From Arthrobacter sp. NicSoilB8 (GTDB lineage Bacteria > Actinomycetota > Actinomycetes > Actinomycetales > Micrococcaceae), in assembly GCF_019977355.1 (NCBI RefSeq), contig NZ_AP024655.1, positions 4,526,001-4,590,000 on the forward strand: a DNA stretch of 64,000 nt. The letters run 5' to 3'. The translations under genes and the position numbers were made by a program. Positions within the stretch are counted from its first letter, which is position 1; the number at the start of each line of letters is the position of its first letter. The notes beneath the pieces were generated by a model. That model was not told the DNA's origin and did not search any database. It worked only from the letters and a program-made list of their open reading frames with translations. Of this stretch, positions 7,833-17,200 are shown piece by piece.

Positions 7833-9104
7833 TCAGCCGCCGACGAAGCGGTCCCGCCCGGCCCGGTAGCCGAACACCGCGGCGAGCGAGCCCACCAGCA
7901 GGAACAGGACACCCGCCGCGGCGAAGGACCCCGTGGACTGGTGGAGCTGGCCGACCAGGAGGGTGCCACTGGAGCCCAGCCCGTAGCCCACGCCCTGCAT
8001 CATGCCGGAGAGGTGGGCCGCGGTGTGCCCGTCGCGGGTGCGGACCATGATCAGGGTCAGGGCAGCGGCGGTCAGGCTGCCCTGACCCAGGCCCAGCAGC
8101 CCGGTCCACAGCCACAGGAATTCGGTCGGACCGAAGATGCTCAGCGCGAAGCCGCCGCCGGTCATGAGTGCCACCACCGTGTTGATGGCGCGCTGGTCCC
8201 GGAACCGGGTGGCCAGTGCCGGCGCGAACAGCGAGCCCAGCATCTGCAGCACAATCGAGGCCGAGACGATCAGGCCGGCCGTGCCGCCGTCCACGCCGCG
8301 TTCGCGCAGGATCGGGGCCAGCCACGCGAAGACACTAAAGGACATCATGGCCTGCAGGACCATGAACAGGGTGACCTGCCAGGCCACGGCGGAACGCCAG
8401 ACGTTGACACCCTCGCCCGTCCGCGGCGGCCCGCCGGGACGGGCCCGCAGCGCCGGGGGCAGGAATAACAGGAGCACGACGCCGGCCGGCAGCGCCCAGA
8501 ACCAGAGCGCCCCCGTCCACTGCCCGGTGGCGCGGAAGACCGGGAACGTGAAGCCGGCGCCGAGGGCGGCCGAGGCGCAGATCGCCGTGGTGTACAGCCC
8601 GCCCATGAGGCCCAGGCGGTGCGGGAAGTCGCGCTTGACGACGCCGGGCAACAGCACGTTGCACAGCGAAATCGCGGCGCCGCAAGCGGCGGTTCCGGCG
8701 AGCAGCGCCGGGAGATGGCCGGCCCCGGGCAGCTCCACGGGCCGCAGCAGCAGCCCCGCCGTCAGGACCGCCATGGCACCGAGCAACACCCGCTCGGCGC
8801 CAAACCGGCGAGCCAGTCCCGGGGCGAGCGGAGCGAACACGCCCAGCAGCGTCACCGGAACGGTGGTGAGCACCATGACTGCCCAGGCCGGAAGCCCGGC
8901 GTCGGCCGTCACCTCGGGCAGCACTGCAGCGAAGCTCGAAAACACGGTGCGGAGGTTTAGCCCGATCAGGACCAGGCAGACGCCCATGTACGCGAGCATG
9001 CGGCGGCCCGCGGCGCGCGGAGGTCCGGCGGGTTCGTCCCGTAGCACGGCACTGGCCGAAAGGTCCTGCTCGTCAGTTTTCCCAGCTGAGGTCACCCGCC
9101 CCAT
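7833..9104 (-). CDS. CynX/NimT-family MFS transporter
   Basis: About 423 residues with 12 membrane segments. The opening helix pattern (GVCLVLIGLNLRTVFSSFAAVLP) and APLAPGLARRFGAERVLL are characteristic of the CynX/NimT branch (cyanate or nitroimidazole transport by homology; real substrates are mostly unknown). The frame is open to a TTG at 9182, but that would run into the trmB promoter. The ATG at 9104 preceded by a G-rich stretch is preferred; a GTG at 9095 is also possible. It is divergent from trmB by 92 bases. Its stop codon directly touches the palindrome. Confidence 0.82.
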   Translation of the reverse strand: MGRVTSAGKTDEQDLSASAVLRDEPAGPPRAAGRRMLAYMGVCLVLIGLNLRTVFSSFAAVLPEVTADAGLPAWAVMVLTTVPVTLLGVFAPLAPGLARRFGAERVLLGAMAVLTAGLLLRPVELPGAGHLPALLAGTAACGAAISLCNVLLPGVVKRDFPHRLGLMGGLYTTAICASAALGAGFTFPVFRATGQWTGALWFWALPAGVVLLLFLPPALRARPGGPPRTGEGVNVWRSAVAWQVTLFMVLQAMMSFSVFAWLAPILRERGVDGGTAGLIVSASIVLQMLGSLFAPALATRFRDQRAINTVVALMTGGGFALSIFGPTEFLWLWTGLLGLGQGSLTAAALTLIMVRTRDGHTAAHLSGMMQGVGYGLGSSGTLLVGQLHQSTGSFAAAGVLFLLVGSLAAVFGYRAGRDRFVGG

Positions 9105-9196
9105 TCTTGCAGGCCCCCGCCCGCACAGCCTGCTCCCCGCGGCGCTGGCGGATTCCCCGGGCGGGCCGGCCGGCAAACTCAACTATTCTGGAAAGG

Positions 9197-10153
9197 ATGA
9201 ACGAATCCCCAGAATCCCCCGCCACCACCGGAACGCCAGAGTCCGGCGCCCCGGAAGAGACCCAGCTGCCGCGCCCCGTGACCCCGGGCAGCCAGGCCTC
9301 ATTCGGCACGTACGGGGGCCGGCCGGTCAGCTTCGTGCGCCGCGGCACACGCCTGCAGGGCCGCCGCCAGGCTGCCTGGGAGGAGCACTCCGACCGCTGG
9401 GCGGTCGAGGTTCCCCGCCATGTCGCCAACACCTCCGTCCACCCGGACTACATCTTCGACGCGGAGGCCGAGTTCGGCCGGACGGCTCCGCTGATCGTGG
9501 AGATCGGTTCCGGGCTGGGCGACGCCGTGTGCCATGCCGCGGAGGAAAACCCGGACAAGGACTTCCTGGCCGTGGAGGTCTACACCCCTGGCCTGGCCAA
9601 CACACTGATCAAGATCAACAGCCGCAAGCTGAGCAACGTCCGGGTGGTGGAGGCCAACGCCCCCGAAGTGCTCGCGACCATGCTCCCCGCAGGCTCCGTC
9701 ACGGAACTATGGGTCTTCTTCCCGGACCCGTGGCACAAGTCCCGGCACCACAAGCGCCGCCTCATCCAGCCGGCCTTCGCCGAGCTCGCCGCCCGGGCCA
9801 TCAAGCCCGGCGGCATCTTCCGGATCGCGACCGACTGGTCCAACTACGCCGTCCACGTTCGCGAGGTCATGGCCGGGTCCGCGGCGTTCGACAACCTGCA
9901 CGAGGGTGAGCGCACCGGCGCGGAAAGCCCCCTGACCCAGGTGTGGGAATCCGGCGTCGAATCCCGGGTCGGCGGAGCCCCTGTGAAGGAAGGCCGCGCG
10001 CCGGTCAGTACCGAGCACACCGGGCCCAATGAGGGCATCGATGCCACCGGCGGCTGGGCGCCGCGGTTTGAGGGACGGATCCTCACCAGCTTCGAGAACA
10101 AGGCGCACGAGGCCGGCAGGCTGATCTTCGATCTCAGCTACCGCCGCCGGTAG
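9197..10153 (+). CDS. trmB: tRNA (guanine-N7-)-methyltransferase
   Basis: 318 residues. The enzyme methylates G46 in the tRNA variable loop using S-adenosylmethionine. Visible family motifs are the SAM site LIVEIGSGLGDAVCHAAEENP, the acidic strand FLAVEVYTPGLANTL, the signature VFFPDPWHKSRHHKRRL and RIATDWSNYAVHV. The first roughly 60 residues are a low-complexity Pro/Glu/Ser extension common in actinobacterial TrmB. A Gly/Pro/Glu-rich insertion (about 245-290) lies before the conserved end TSFENKAHEAGRLIFDL. The ATG at 9197 has GGAAAGG just upstream. The frame is open to 9107, but that part has no support. Confidence 0.95.
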   Translation: MNESPESPATTGTPESGAPEETQLPRPVTPGSQASFGTYGGRPVSFVRRGTRLQGRRQAAWEEHSDRWAVEVPRHVANTSVHPDYIFDAEAEFGRTAPLIVEIGSGLGDAVCHAAEENPDKDFLAVEVYTPGLANTLIKINSRKLSNVRVVEANAPEVLATMLPAGSVTELWVFFPDPWHKSRHHKRRLIQPAFAELAARAIKPGGIFRIATDWSNYAVHVREVMAGSAAFDNLHEGERTGAESPLTQVWESGVESRVGGAPVKEGRAPVSTEHTGPNEGIDATGGWAPRFEGRILTSFENKAHEAGRLIFDLSYRRR

Positions 10154-10271
10154 GCACACCCGGATCGCGGGAATCTGTTCCTGAACGCCGTCGCGTGGCA
10201 CGATTACGGAAGTGGAGTTGCCGGAGACACCGCTCCGGCACGAACCACCCTGGTAGCACTAAGGAAACATC

Positions 10272-11090
10272 ATCAAACGAGAACTTAAGGACGCCGCTGA
10301 CGTCGCCGAAGACGTCACCAATTCGAAGCCGCTCGAAGTGATGGCGCGGGCCGGGTTTGCTGTGTCGGGACTGCTGCATTTCCTCATCGGCCTGGTCGCG
10401 ATCCGGCTCGCCATGGGCCGTCAGGGCCAGGCCGACGTCAGCGGCGCGGTGGAAGAGCTCGCCGTGCAGCCGGCCGGCCCGCTGCTGCTCTGGACGGCCT
10501 TTGCCGCCTGCGTTGCGCTGGCCATTTGGCAGACGTCGGACGCCATCTTCGACTTCCGACACCTGCCGACCAAGAAGAAGGTCGGCAAGAAGCTGAAGGC
10601 AGCCCTGCAGGCCGTGGTCTATGCGGGGTTCGCCCTCACACTGGCAACGGTCGCCACCGGTGCACGCGCCGACCACCGCCAGTCGACCAGCGACCTGACC
10701 ATCCACCTCATGAAGGCGCCGGGCGGCGTCGCGCTCCTGATCCTGATCGGCGCAGCGATTGCTATCACGGGAATCATCTACGGCATCCGCGGCTTCAGGA
10801 AGTCCTTCCTCAAGTACCTGCGAATGCCGGCCCAGAAGCAGGCGCGCACCGCGGTGACGACTATCGGCGTCATAGGCTACGCCGCCAAGGGCTTCGCCCT
10901 GCTGCTGGTGGGCCTGCTCATCATCATCGCCACCGTGAAGGCGCACCCCGAAGAGTCCACCGGGCTCGACGGCAGCCTGAAGGCCCTGAGGGAACAGCCG
11001 TTCGGCGTCTACCTGCTGGCCGCCGTCGGTATCGGCCTGATCTGTTACGGCATCTTCATGGCGGTGCGGGCCAAGCTCGCGAAGATGTAG
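10272..11090 (+). CDS. DUF1206 membrane protein, apparent ATC start
   Basis: A membrane protein with three DUF1206 repeats, each a pair of helices (ARAGFAVSGLLHFLIG..., VYAGFALTLATVATG..., GVIGYAAKGFALLLVG...). Function unknown. The first ordinary starts are GTG 10338 and ATG 10341, with no ribosome binding site. The frame continues upstream as KRELKDAADVAEDVTNSKPL, which looks like the usual charged N-terminus of this family. AAGGAA at 10261-10266 is ideally spaced for ATC at 10272 (ATC at 10269 is also possible). I therefore annotate a 272-residue protein with a non-standard start. A lost or miscalled ATG is the alternative. It stands alone, 118 bases after trmB. Confidence 0.7.
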   Translation: MKRELKDAADVAEDVTNSKPLEVMARAGFAVSGLLHFLIGLVAIRLAMGRQGQADVSGAVEELAVQPAGPLLLWTAFAACVALAIWQTSDAIFDFRHLPTKKKVGKKLKAALQAVVYAGFALTLATVATGARADHRQSTSDLTIHLMKAPGGVALLILIGAAIAITGIIYGIRGFRKSFLKYLRMPAQKQARTAVTTIGVIGYAAKGFALLLVGLLIIIATVKAHPEESTGLDGSLKALREQPFGVYLLAAVGIGLICYGIFMAVRAKLAKM

Positions 11091-11157
11091 CCGCGCCGGG
11101 GTCCGGTGACGCAGCACGTCCGTAGCCGGCCGGTCTCCCGGACGCAAGGGAAGTTCG

Positions 11158-11841
11158 CTAACCCTGCGGCACGGCAATGACAGCAACGGCCTGTTGCTGC
11201 TCGTTGCGCATCTCGACGCTGGCGATCCTGGCCAGCTGCAACGGCGTCGCCCCGGTGATCCGGACCCTGCCGGTGGGCGTGGCGGTCCAGGCGCAGGCGC
11301 GGTCTTCGCCGCCGTCGCGGTCCTTCACCCACAGCGAGAGGGTGCCGGCGACGGGCAGGCTGCGCCCGTCCACCGCCAACTCGGTGCCCCAGGTTTTCTT
11401 GACGAGTCCCACTGTGACCTCCAGCCCGCTGCTGGCCGCCACGGAATAGCTTGCGTCCGGCTTGGCTGGCGGGTTCAACAGCGGTCCGGCCGCGATCCCC
11501 AGCGCCAGGCACGCCGCCGCCGCCGCGCCCACGGCGGCCGACCAGCGGCGCCGCACCTTGCGGCGCCGGGCGGCGAGTTCATCGAGGAGCCGGCGCGGGA
11601 CGGGTTCGGGTTCCGGCGGAACCAGCGCCCGCTCCCGGGCGGCCGCAGCCGCCGCGGTGAGCGCGACGGCGTCGGACACCGGGACCGCGTCGAGCAACGC
11701 AGGGATACTGGCGACTTCGTCCAGCTCCTGGCGGCAGTCCGCACAGACGGCAAGGTGCTGTTCGAAGGCTGCGGCGTCGGCCGGCTCCAGCCCGCCGAGC
11801 AGATACGCGCCGAGGAGCTGATGCGGTTCGTTCTCGTTCAC
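11158..11841 (-). CDS. RskA-type anti-sigma factor
   Basis: 227 residues. The N-terminus has an anti-sigma zinc-binding motif of the HxxxCxxC kind (H29, C33, C36 in EQHLAVCADCRQEL) that would hold the cognate sigma factor at the membrane. A linker follows, then a single membrane helix near residues 99-120 (AAVGAAAAACLALGIAAGPLL). The extracytoplasmic C-terminal half is of RskA type and begins with SYSVAASSGLEVTVGLVKK. Its start codon overlaps the stop of the sigma gene by four bases (ATGA), so the two are translationally coupled. The signal it senses cannot be read from sequence. Confidence 0.88.
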   Translation of the reverse strand: MNENEPHQLLGAYLLGGLEPADAAAFEQHLAVCADCRQELDEVASIPALLDAVPVSDAVALTAAAAAARERALVPPEPEPVPRRLLDELAARRRKVRRRWSAAVGAAAAACLALGIAAGPLLNPPAKPDASYSVAASSGLEVTVGLVKKTWGTELAVDGRSLPVAGTLSLWVKDRDGGEDRACAWTATPTGRVRITGATPLQLARIASVEMRNEQQQAVAVIAVPQG

Positions 11842-12356
11842 CGCTGCACCCCCATTTCGTCGAGGATGGTCCTGAGCGCCCGCACGGCGTAGAACGCCCG
11901 GGACTTCACCGTGCCGCTTGGGATCTTCAATTGGGCGGATGCCTCCTGGACTGTGTAGCGGCGGTAGTGGAGCGCTACGAGGACTTCGCGGTGCTCGGCG
12001 CTGAGCCGCAACAGCGCCTCCTCCATCAGGACCTTGTTGAGCAGGTCGTCGATGCGTCCGGCGCCGTCCGAGCCGCCGGCGCCGTCGAGGCTGGCCGGGA
12101 CATCGCGTTCGCCGGTTTCCTGCGGCCGCCGCTGGGCCTTGCGGTAGTTGTCGATCATGATGTTGCGGGCCGTCCGGAACAGGTAGCTGCGCAGGCTGCC
12201 GGTGATCTGCGGCGCCTGCTGCCAGACCCGCAGCACGGTCTCCTGGACGACGTCGTCGGCAAGCTGCGGATCGCGGGAGGCGCTGAGGACGAAGCGCTTC
12301 AGGGCCGTCCCGTGGTCACGGTAGATCGCAGCCACCACGTCTTCGTCCAGCGGCAT
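11838..12356 (-). CDS. ECF RNA polymerase sigma factor
   Basis: 172 residues with sigma-70 region 2 (about 15-80, with DPQLADDVVQETVLRVWQ and YLFRTARNIMIDNYRK) and region 4 (about 108-165, LSAEHREVLVALHYRRYTVQEASAQLKIPSGTVKSR). The ATG at 12356 follows AGGAGG; a GTG two codons earlier overlaps that site and is less likely. It is cotranscribed with its anti-sigma gene. Two matching ECF-type promoter motifs in the spacer, one facing each way, indicate autoregulation and control of the divergent lipoprotein gene. It is closest in form to SigK/SigL-type ECF factors paired with RskA-like anti-sigmas. Confidence 0.92.
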   Translation of the reverse strand: MPLDEDVVAAIYRDHGTALKRFVLSASRDPQLADDVVQETVLRVWQQAPQITGSLRSYLFRTARNIMIDNYRKAQRRPQETGERDVPASLDGAGGSDGAGRIDDLLNKVLMEEALLRLSAEHREVLVALHYRRYTVQEASAQLKIPSGTVKSRAFYAVRALRTILDEMGVQR

Positions 12357-12406
12357 CTCCACCTCCTACGGAGTTATTGCTCTCGAGTCGTTGCTGTGCA
12401 CTGTAT

Positions 12407-12432
12407 GACGTACGGGCGGACGCAATAGTTCA
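12407..12432 (-). promoter_or_regulatory. ECF-type promoter of the sigma/anti-sigma operon
   Basis: Read on the minus strand, TGAAC (12432-12428) is followed by a 17-base spacer and CGTC (12410-12407), then ATACAG. This is the classic -35/-10 layout of ECF promoters. It lies about 50 bases upstream of the sigma ATG. The same motif with the same spacing faces the other way at 12478-12503. Confidence 0.55.
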
Positions 12433-12477
12433 GTGTGCCCCCGGCACAGCCCCGACGTGAACATGTCAGCTCCGCCA

Positions 12478-12503
12478 TGAACCATTCCGTGCTCCTTGGC
12501 GTC
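12478..12503 (+). promoter_or_regulatory. ECF-type promoter of the lipoprotein gene
   Basis: TGAAC at 12478-12482, a 17-base spacer and CGTC at 12500-12503, followed by TTATCG. The motif and spacing are identical to the promoter facing the sigma operon. It sits 55 bases before the lipoprotein start, so both transcription units are probably read by the ECF factor encoded next door. Confidence 0.55.
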
Positions 12504-12557
12504 TTATCGGGTAGCGCCGGCCTGGCGAGTTGGGCTGGCTCGAGCCTAGGAGCAGCA

Positions 12558-13091
12558 ATGAAGAAGCACCTCAGCATTGGCTTGTCCGCGTTTGCCCTGG
12601 CCGCGCTACTGTCCGGCTGCGGTGGCGGTGCGACCACGACGACGCCGACATCGGCGGCACCGGCCACCTCCGCTCCCGCAGAGACCAGCGCGCCGGCGGC
12701 TTCGGCGCCCGCGTCCACGGCCGCTGCGGATCTCTCGGTGGGCCAGTCCAAGGCGGGCCAGATCGTGGTGGGCGGCCAAGGACTGAGCGTCTATTACTTC
12801 ACCAAGAACACGAAGGACTCCGGGAACAGCGCGTGCACCGGTGCGTGCCTGACATCGTGGCCCCCGGTCACCTCGACGACGGCGACTCCCACCGTTAATG
12901 GCGTCACCGGCAAGGTAGGCACCATTCCGACGGCTGACGGAAAGATGCAGATCACCATCAACGGGATGCCGATCTACTACTACGCCAAGGACCAGGCCGC
13001 GGGAGACATCACGGGTCAGGGCGTCGGCGGGGTCTGGTACCTCGTGGCACCGTCCGGGGAGATGATCAAGACCGCGGCGGGCGGCTACTAG
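12558..13091 (+). CDS. Secreted lipoprotein with 'secreted repeat' domain
   Basis: 177 residues. A type II signal peptide (MKKHLSIGLSAFALAALLSG then Cys, lipobox LLSGC) is followed by a Thr/Ala/Pro/Ser-rich linker of about 40 residues. Two copies of a short domain of unknown function (PF03640-like) follow: GLSVYYFTKNTKDSGNSACT with the ACTGACLTSWPP motif, and MPIYYYAKDQAAGDITGQGV ending in WYLVAPSGE. AGGAG precedes the ATG at 12558; the longer upstream frame lacks a signal peptide. It is divergent from the ECF sigma factor and shares its promoter motif, so it is a likely regulon member acting at the outer face of the membrane. Confidence 0.88.
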   Translation: MKKHLSIGLSAFALAALLSGCGGGATTTTPTSAAPATSAPAETSAPAASAPASTAAADLSVGQSKAGQIVVGGQGLSVYYFTKNTKDSGNSACTGACLTSWPPVTSTTATPTVNGVTGKVGTIPTADGKMQITINGMPIYYYAKDQAAGDITGQGVGGVWYLVAPSGEMIKTAAGGY

Positions 13092-13164
13092 AGGGCACTC
13101 AGATAAAGACGCCGCTACCGCCGCGGAGGGCCGATTAGGCCCCGGCCGGACCAGGGAAGGCCGC

Positions 13165-14073
13165 TTAGGCGCCAGCCTCCTCGAACTGCACGGCGGCGAG
13201 GATTTCCTTGGTCCGGGGGTTGAGCATGAAGGCCTCGTCGTCGTCTTCGAGCATGAGGAATTCGCCCTGTTCCGTGGTGAAGTGCCAGGCCAGGGTGCTC
13301 TCCCCGTTGTGCTCGTAGTTCGGATCGCCCATGGTGATCCGCTGCAGGCTGTGTCCGGCAATGCCGCACAGCTCGCGGATGATCTGCTCGAACTCCGGGG
13401 CGTCCAGGAGGGCTTCTTCCGCGGCGGCGGCCTGGCGCTCCGCAAGGTCGGAGATCCGGGCGACGCGTCCGGCAATGTGGGCGTCGAGGTCGTCGTCGGC
13501 AAGGACCAGCAGGTCCGGCTGGCCGCGCAGCCAGGCGGCGTTCAGTGCCACGATGTCCTCTGTTTCCAGGACCGATTCGAACTCCCCGTCCAGTTCTTCC
13601 AGGCGGCGCACGGCCTCGGAGACTCCGCCCTCCGTGCCGTTATCCTCCGTGCCGTTATCCTCTGTGCCGCCTTCGGCCTCCCAGCCGCTGCCGCCGTCGA
13701 GGTAAGTGTCGACGTCGGTGTCGGTCAGGGCGCCGAAGGCCGCCACGGTGCGGTTGAAGAGATCAAGGTGCGCGGCCGCGCCCATGCCGGCCAGGCCTTC
13801 CCGGACGTACGGATCGATTTCCTCGCGTTCCGGCGCGGTGAACACATACTGGGCGAAGCCGCCCGCCAGTGCCTGCGTCAGGTAGAAGTCCACATAGTAA
13901 CTGCGCAGTGCGGCCGGGGAGATCTCGTCCTCGTTCAGCAACTCCTCGAACATTCCGCTCACCACATGGACGTTCGCGTCAACGACGTCCTCGTTTCCGC
14001 CCGTGAGGCTCTGGGTGGTCAGCACGGTCGGGTAGCTGGGGGCGGACTGGCTGGTGGGCTCACCGTTGGTCAT
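13165..14073 (-). CDS. Acidic DMP19/DUF4375-like protein
   Basis: 302 residues, very rich in Asp and Glu. The segment ALRSYYVDFYLTQALAGGFAQYVF resembles the YY(V/A)DxxxxQVxNGGFxQYF signature of the DMP19 (DUF4375) family, some members of which mimic DNA. A low-complexity stretch (GTEDNGTEDNGTEGG, about residues 133-150) is encoded by three 15-bp repeat units. The C-terminal third (GDPNYEHNGESTLAWHFTTE) is not recognised. AAGGA precedes the ATG. It is divergent from the SNF2 helicase gene by 194 bases. Whether it binds proteins as a DNA mimic is conjecture; the family match is by eye only. Confidence 0.6.
   Translation of the reverse strand: MTNGEPTSQSAPSYPTVLTTQSLTGGNEDVVDANVHVVSGMFEELLNEDEISPAALRSYYVDFYLTQALAGGFAQYVFTAPEREEIDPYVREGLAGMGAAAHLDLFNRTVAAFGALTDTDVDTYLDGGSGWEAEGGTEDNGTEDNGTEGGVSEAVRRLEELDGEFESVLETEDIVALNAAWLRGQPDLLVLADDDLDAHIAGRVARISDLAERQAAAAEEALLDAPEFEQIIRELCGIAGHSLQRITMGDPNYEHNGESTLAWHFTTEQGEFLMLEDDDEAFMLNPRTKEILAAVQFEEAGA
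13631..13675. repeat. 15-bp tandem repeat, three units, coding
   Basis: Two identical units tccgtgccgttatcc followed by a variant unit encode the Glu-Asp-Asn-Gly-Thr pentapeptide repeats of the acidic protein. The period equals that of several non-coding arrays in the window. Confidence 0.8.
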
Positions 14074-14267
14074 GCGGAATCCTTACTTCTGTGACGGCTG
14101 TTTCTCCGGACCACTCCACGGTAGGTCCGTCTTAGCGGCCGGCGGCCGAGCCGCGGTTGAACGTCAGGCGAAGTTTGGGGGACGTCCGCGGACACCGGCG
14201 ACGTTCCGGCGCCCCGGAAGGCTCGGTAAGATGGATCAGATGACCACCTGCCGAAAGTAGCGCGCAC

Positions 14268-17200
14268 ATGCCATCCCATCCGGACGAGAGTGCGGCACTG
14301 GCAATTCAGACTCCTGCGATCAACGACCGCTCCCTCGCGGCCGGGCTCGCCTACGCCATGGGGAGCCGCGTTTCCGGGATCTCCTTCGACGCGGCCACCG
14401 GGCTGCTGCTCGGCAAGGTGCGCGGCGGTTCCGACGTGCCGTACTCCACCACGGCGAAGCTTGTCCGGAAGGCGGGCGGCTGGAGCTGCACGGTGGGCGT
14501 CTGCAGCTGCCCGGTCCGCAAGGACTGCAAGCACGTGGCGGCCCTGCTCTTCTCGGCCGAGGACAACCCGGCCACCCGGCTCCAGCTGCTGGCCCCGGCC
14601 GAGTCCACGCGGCTCTCACGCCAGAGTGCGCCGCCGGAACTGGCCGACTGGGAGCAGGCGCTCAGTCCGCTGATCGCCAGCCCGGGCATCACCCCCTCCG
14701 CCAACGGCACGCCGCTGGCGCTCCAGTTCGACGTCGAGGAACCCGCCCCGCACTTCTCCTACACGGGCCGCCGCGATCCGCTCCGCAGCGTGCGCCAGCT
14801 CAAGGCGCGGCCCGTGATCATGGGGGCCAAGGGCAAGTGGATCCGCGGGGATGTCTCCTGGAGCACGCTGAGCTACCTGAGCTACCGGCGCGAATGCAAC
14901 GAGGCGCATGTGGAGTGGATGCAGGAATTCCTCGCCTCGCACACCGCTGTGGCGAACCGCCAGCACTCAGGCACCGGTCTGTGGCTGGGGCTCAATACCT
15001 ACGCCGGCAAGAACCTGTGGAGCCTGCTGTCCCAGGCCCAGAAGATCGGCGTCGCCCTGGTGCACAGCCGCGGCCCGGAGCCGGTACGGCTCGTTCAGGA
15101 ACCGGCCGCCGTCGGCCTGAACCTGGCCCGGTTCGGCACCGGCGGGGACGACGGCGGCCTGGAGCTCGCGCCCACCATCACGGTCGAAGGCGAGGTGGTG
15201 GACCCGGCGTCGGTCGGAACCATCGGCCGCCCGGCGCACGGGATCTTCCTGGTCTCCGACGGCGACGCCCTGCCCGGCGTCGCCCCGACCGACCCCGCCA
15301 TCACCCTGGCCCCGCTGGAAAGCGGCCTCAGCGAGGAACTTCTGACCTTCGTCACGGGCGGCACCACGCTGCACATCCCGGCCAAGGACGAAAGCCGTTT
15401 CCTGACCGGGTTCTACCCCAAGCTCAAGCAGAGCGCCCGGGTGACGGCGTCGGACGAGTCCGTCGAACTGCCCACGCTGGCCGTCCCCACCCTGTCCCTG
15501 CTGGCCAACTACGGTGCCGATCACCGGGTCCGGCTGCATTGGGAATGGCACTACAAGTCCGGGAACCTCGTCACGGCGCAGCCGCTGTGGCGGCATCCGG
15601 GCGATCACGGCTACCGGGACGACCCCGCCGAGGCCCGCATCCTTGAAAGCGTGGGGCAGCCCTGGGACGTCGTGCCCGCGCTGGGCGAGTCGGCGACCGG
15701 CGGCTGGGGCACGCCGCGGCTCGCGGCCACGGCAGAACTGTCCGGGCTGGACACGCTCGCCTTCACCGAGGACGTGCTTCCCCGGCTCCGCGACCTGCCC
15801 GACGTCTCGGTGGACACCTCCGGTGAGATCGCGGACTACCGCGAGGCCGAGGAAGCCCCGGTGGTGGCGATCTCCACCAAGGCGACGGACAGCCGCGACT
15901 GGTTCGATCTGGGTATCGTCATCACCCTGGAGGGCCAGCCGGTTTCCTTCGCGGCCCTGTTTTCCGCCCTCGCCGCCGGCCAGACCCGCATGCTGCTGCC
16001 CAGCGGGGCGTATTTCTCGCTGGATCTGCCGGAGCTGCACCAGCTGCGGGCCCTGATCGACGAGGCCCGCTCCCTGCAGGACAACCCGGGTGACAAGGAC
16101 GCGCCGCTGCAGATCAGCCGCTTCCAGGCCGGCCTCTGGGACGAGCTCGCGCACCTCGGCATCGTGGACGAACAGGCGGCCGCGTGGCGCGAGTCGGTCG
16201 GCGGCCTGCTGGAAGGCGGCATTAAGGGGCTCCCTTTGCCCGCGACGCTGAACGCCGAGCTGCGACCGTACCAGCTGGAGGGCTTCAACTGGCTGAGTTT
16301 CCTGTACCGCCACGGGCTCGGCGGGGTGCTGGCCGACGACATGGGACTGGGCAAGACCGTGCAGGCCCTGGCGCTGATCTGCGCGGCCAAGGACGCCGCC
16401 GGGTCTGTCACAGGGCCCCTGACCGCAGGAGCCGACGCCGGCTCCGTCACCGCAGCGTCCGGCGCAGTGCCCGACGGCGGGACCGCACCGTTCCTCGTCG
16501 TCGCCCCCACCAGCGTGGTGGGCAACTGGGAGGCCGAAACGGCGCGGTTCGCGCCGGGACTGAACGTGCGCGCCATCGGCGAGACCTTCGCCAAGAGCGG
16601 TTCCGACCCGGCCGCGGCGATGGCCGGCGCGGACATCATCATCACCTCCTATGCCCTGTTCCGGATCGACTACGAGGCGTACGCCGCCCGGACCTGGGCC
16701 GGCCTGGTCCTGGACGAGGCCCAGTTCGTCAAGAACCACCAGTCCAAGGCCTACCAGTGCGCCCGCAAACTGCCCGCGGCGTTCAAGCTCGCCATCACCG
16801 GCACCCCGCTGGAGAACAACCTGATGGAGTTCTGGGCCTTGACCTCGATCGTGGCGCCCGGGCTCTTCTCCAGCCCCAAACGGTTCGCCGAGTATTACCA
16901 GAAGCCGGTGGAGAAGAACGGCGATAAAGGGCAGCTGGACAAGCTCCGGCGCCGGGTCCGGCCGCTCATGATGCGGCGCACCAAGGAGCAGGTCATCTCG
17001 GATCTGCCGCCCAAACAGGAGCAGATCCTGGAAGTCGTGCTGAATCCCCGGCACCAGAAGGTCTACCAGACGCACCTGCAGCGGGAGCGTCAGAAGATCC
17101 TGGGCCTCATTGAGGACGTCAACAAGAACCGCTTCACCATCTTCCAGTCCCTGACCCTGCTCCGGCAGCTCAGCCTGGATCCCTCCCTGATCGATCCCTC

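Noticed and set aside
4963..8325. A 1120-codon open frame on the minus strand opposite the amidohydrolase and MHS transporter genes
   Set aside because: It spans two well-recognised genes and an intergenic palindrome, encodes a low-complexity Gly/Arg/His-rich protein with no motif, and is a side effect of high GC content.
9107..9196. N-terminal extension of trmB
   Set aside because: The extension overlaps the divergent promoter region, lacks a ribosome binding site and resembles no TrmB N-terminus; GGAAAGG directly precedes the ATG at 9197.
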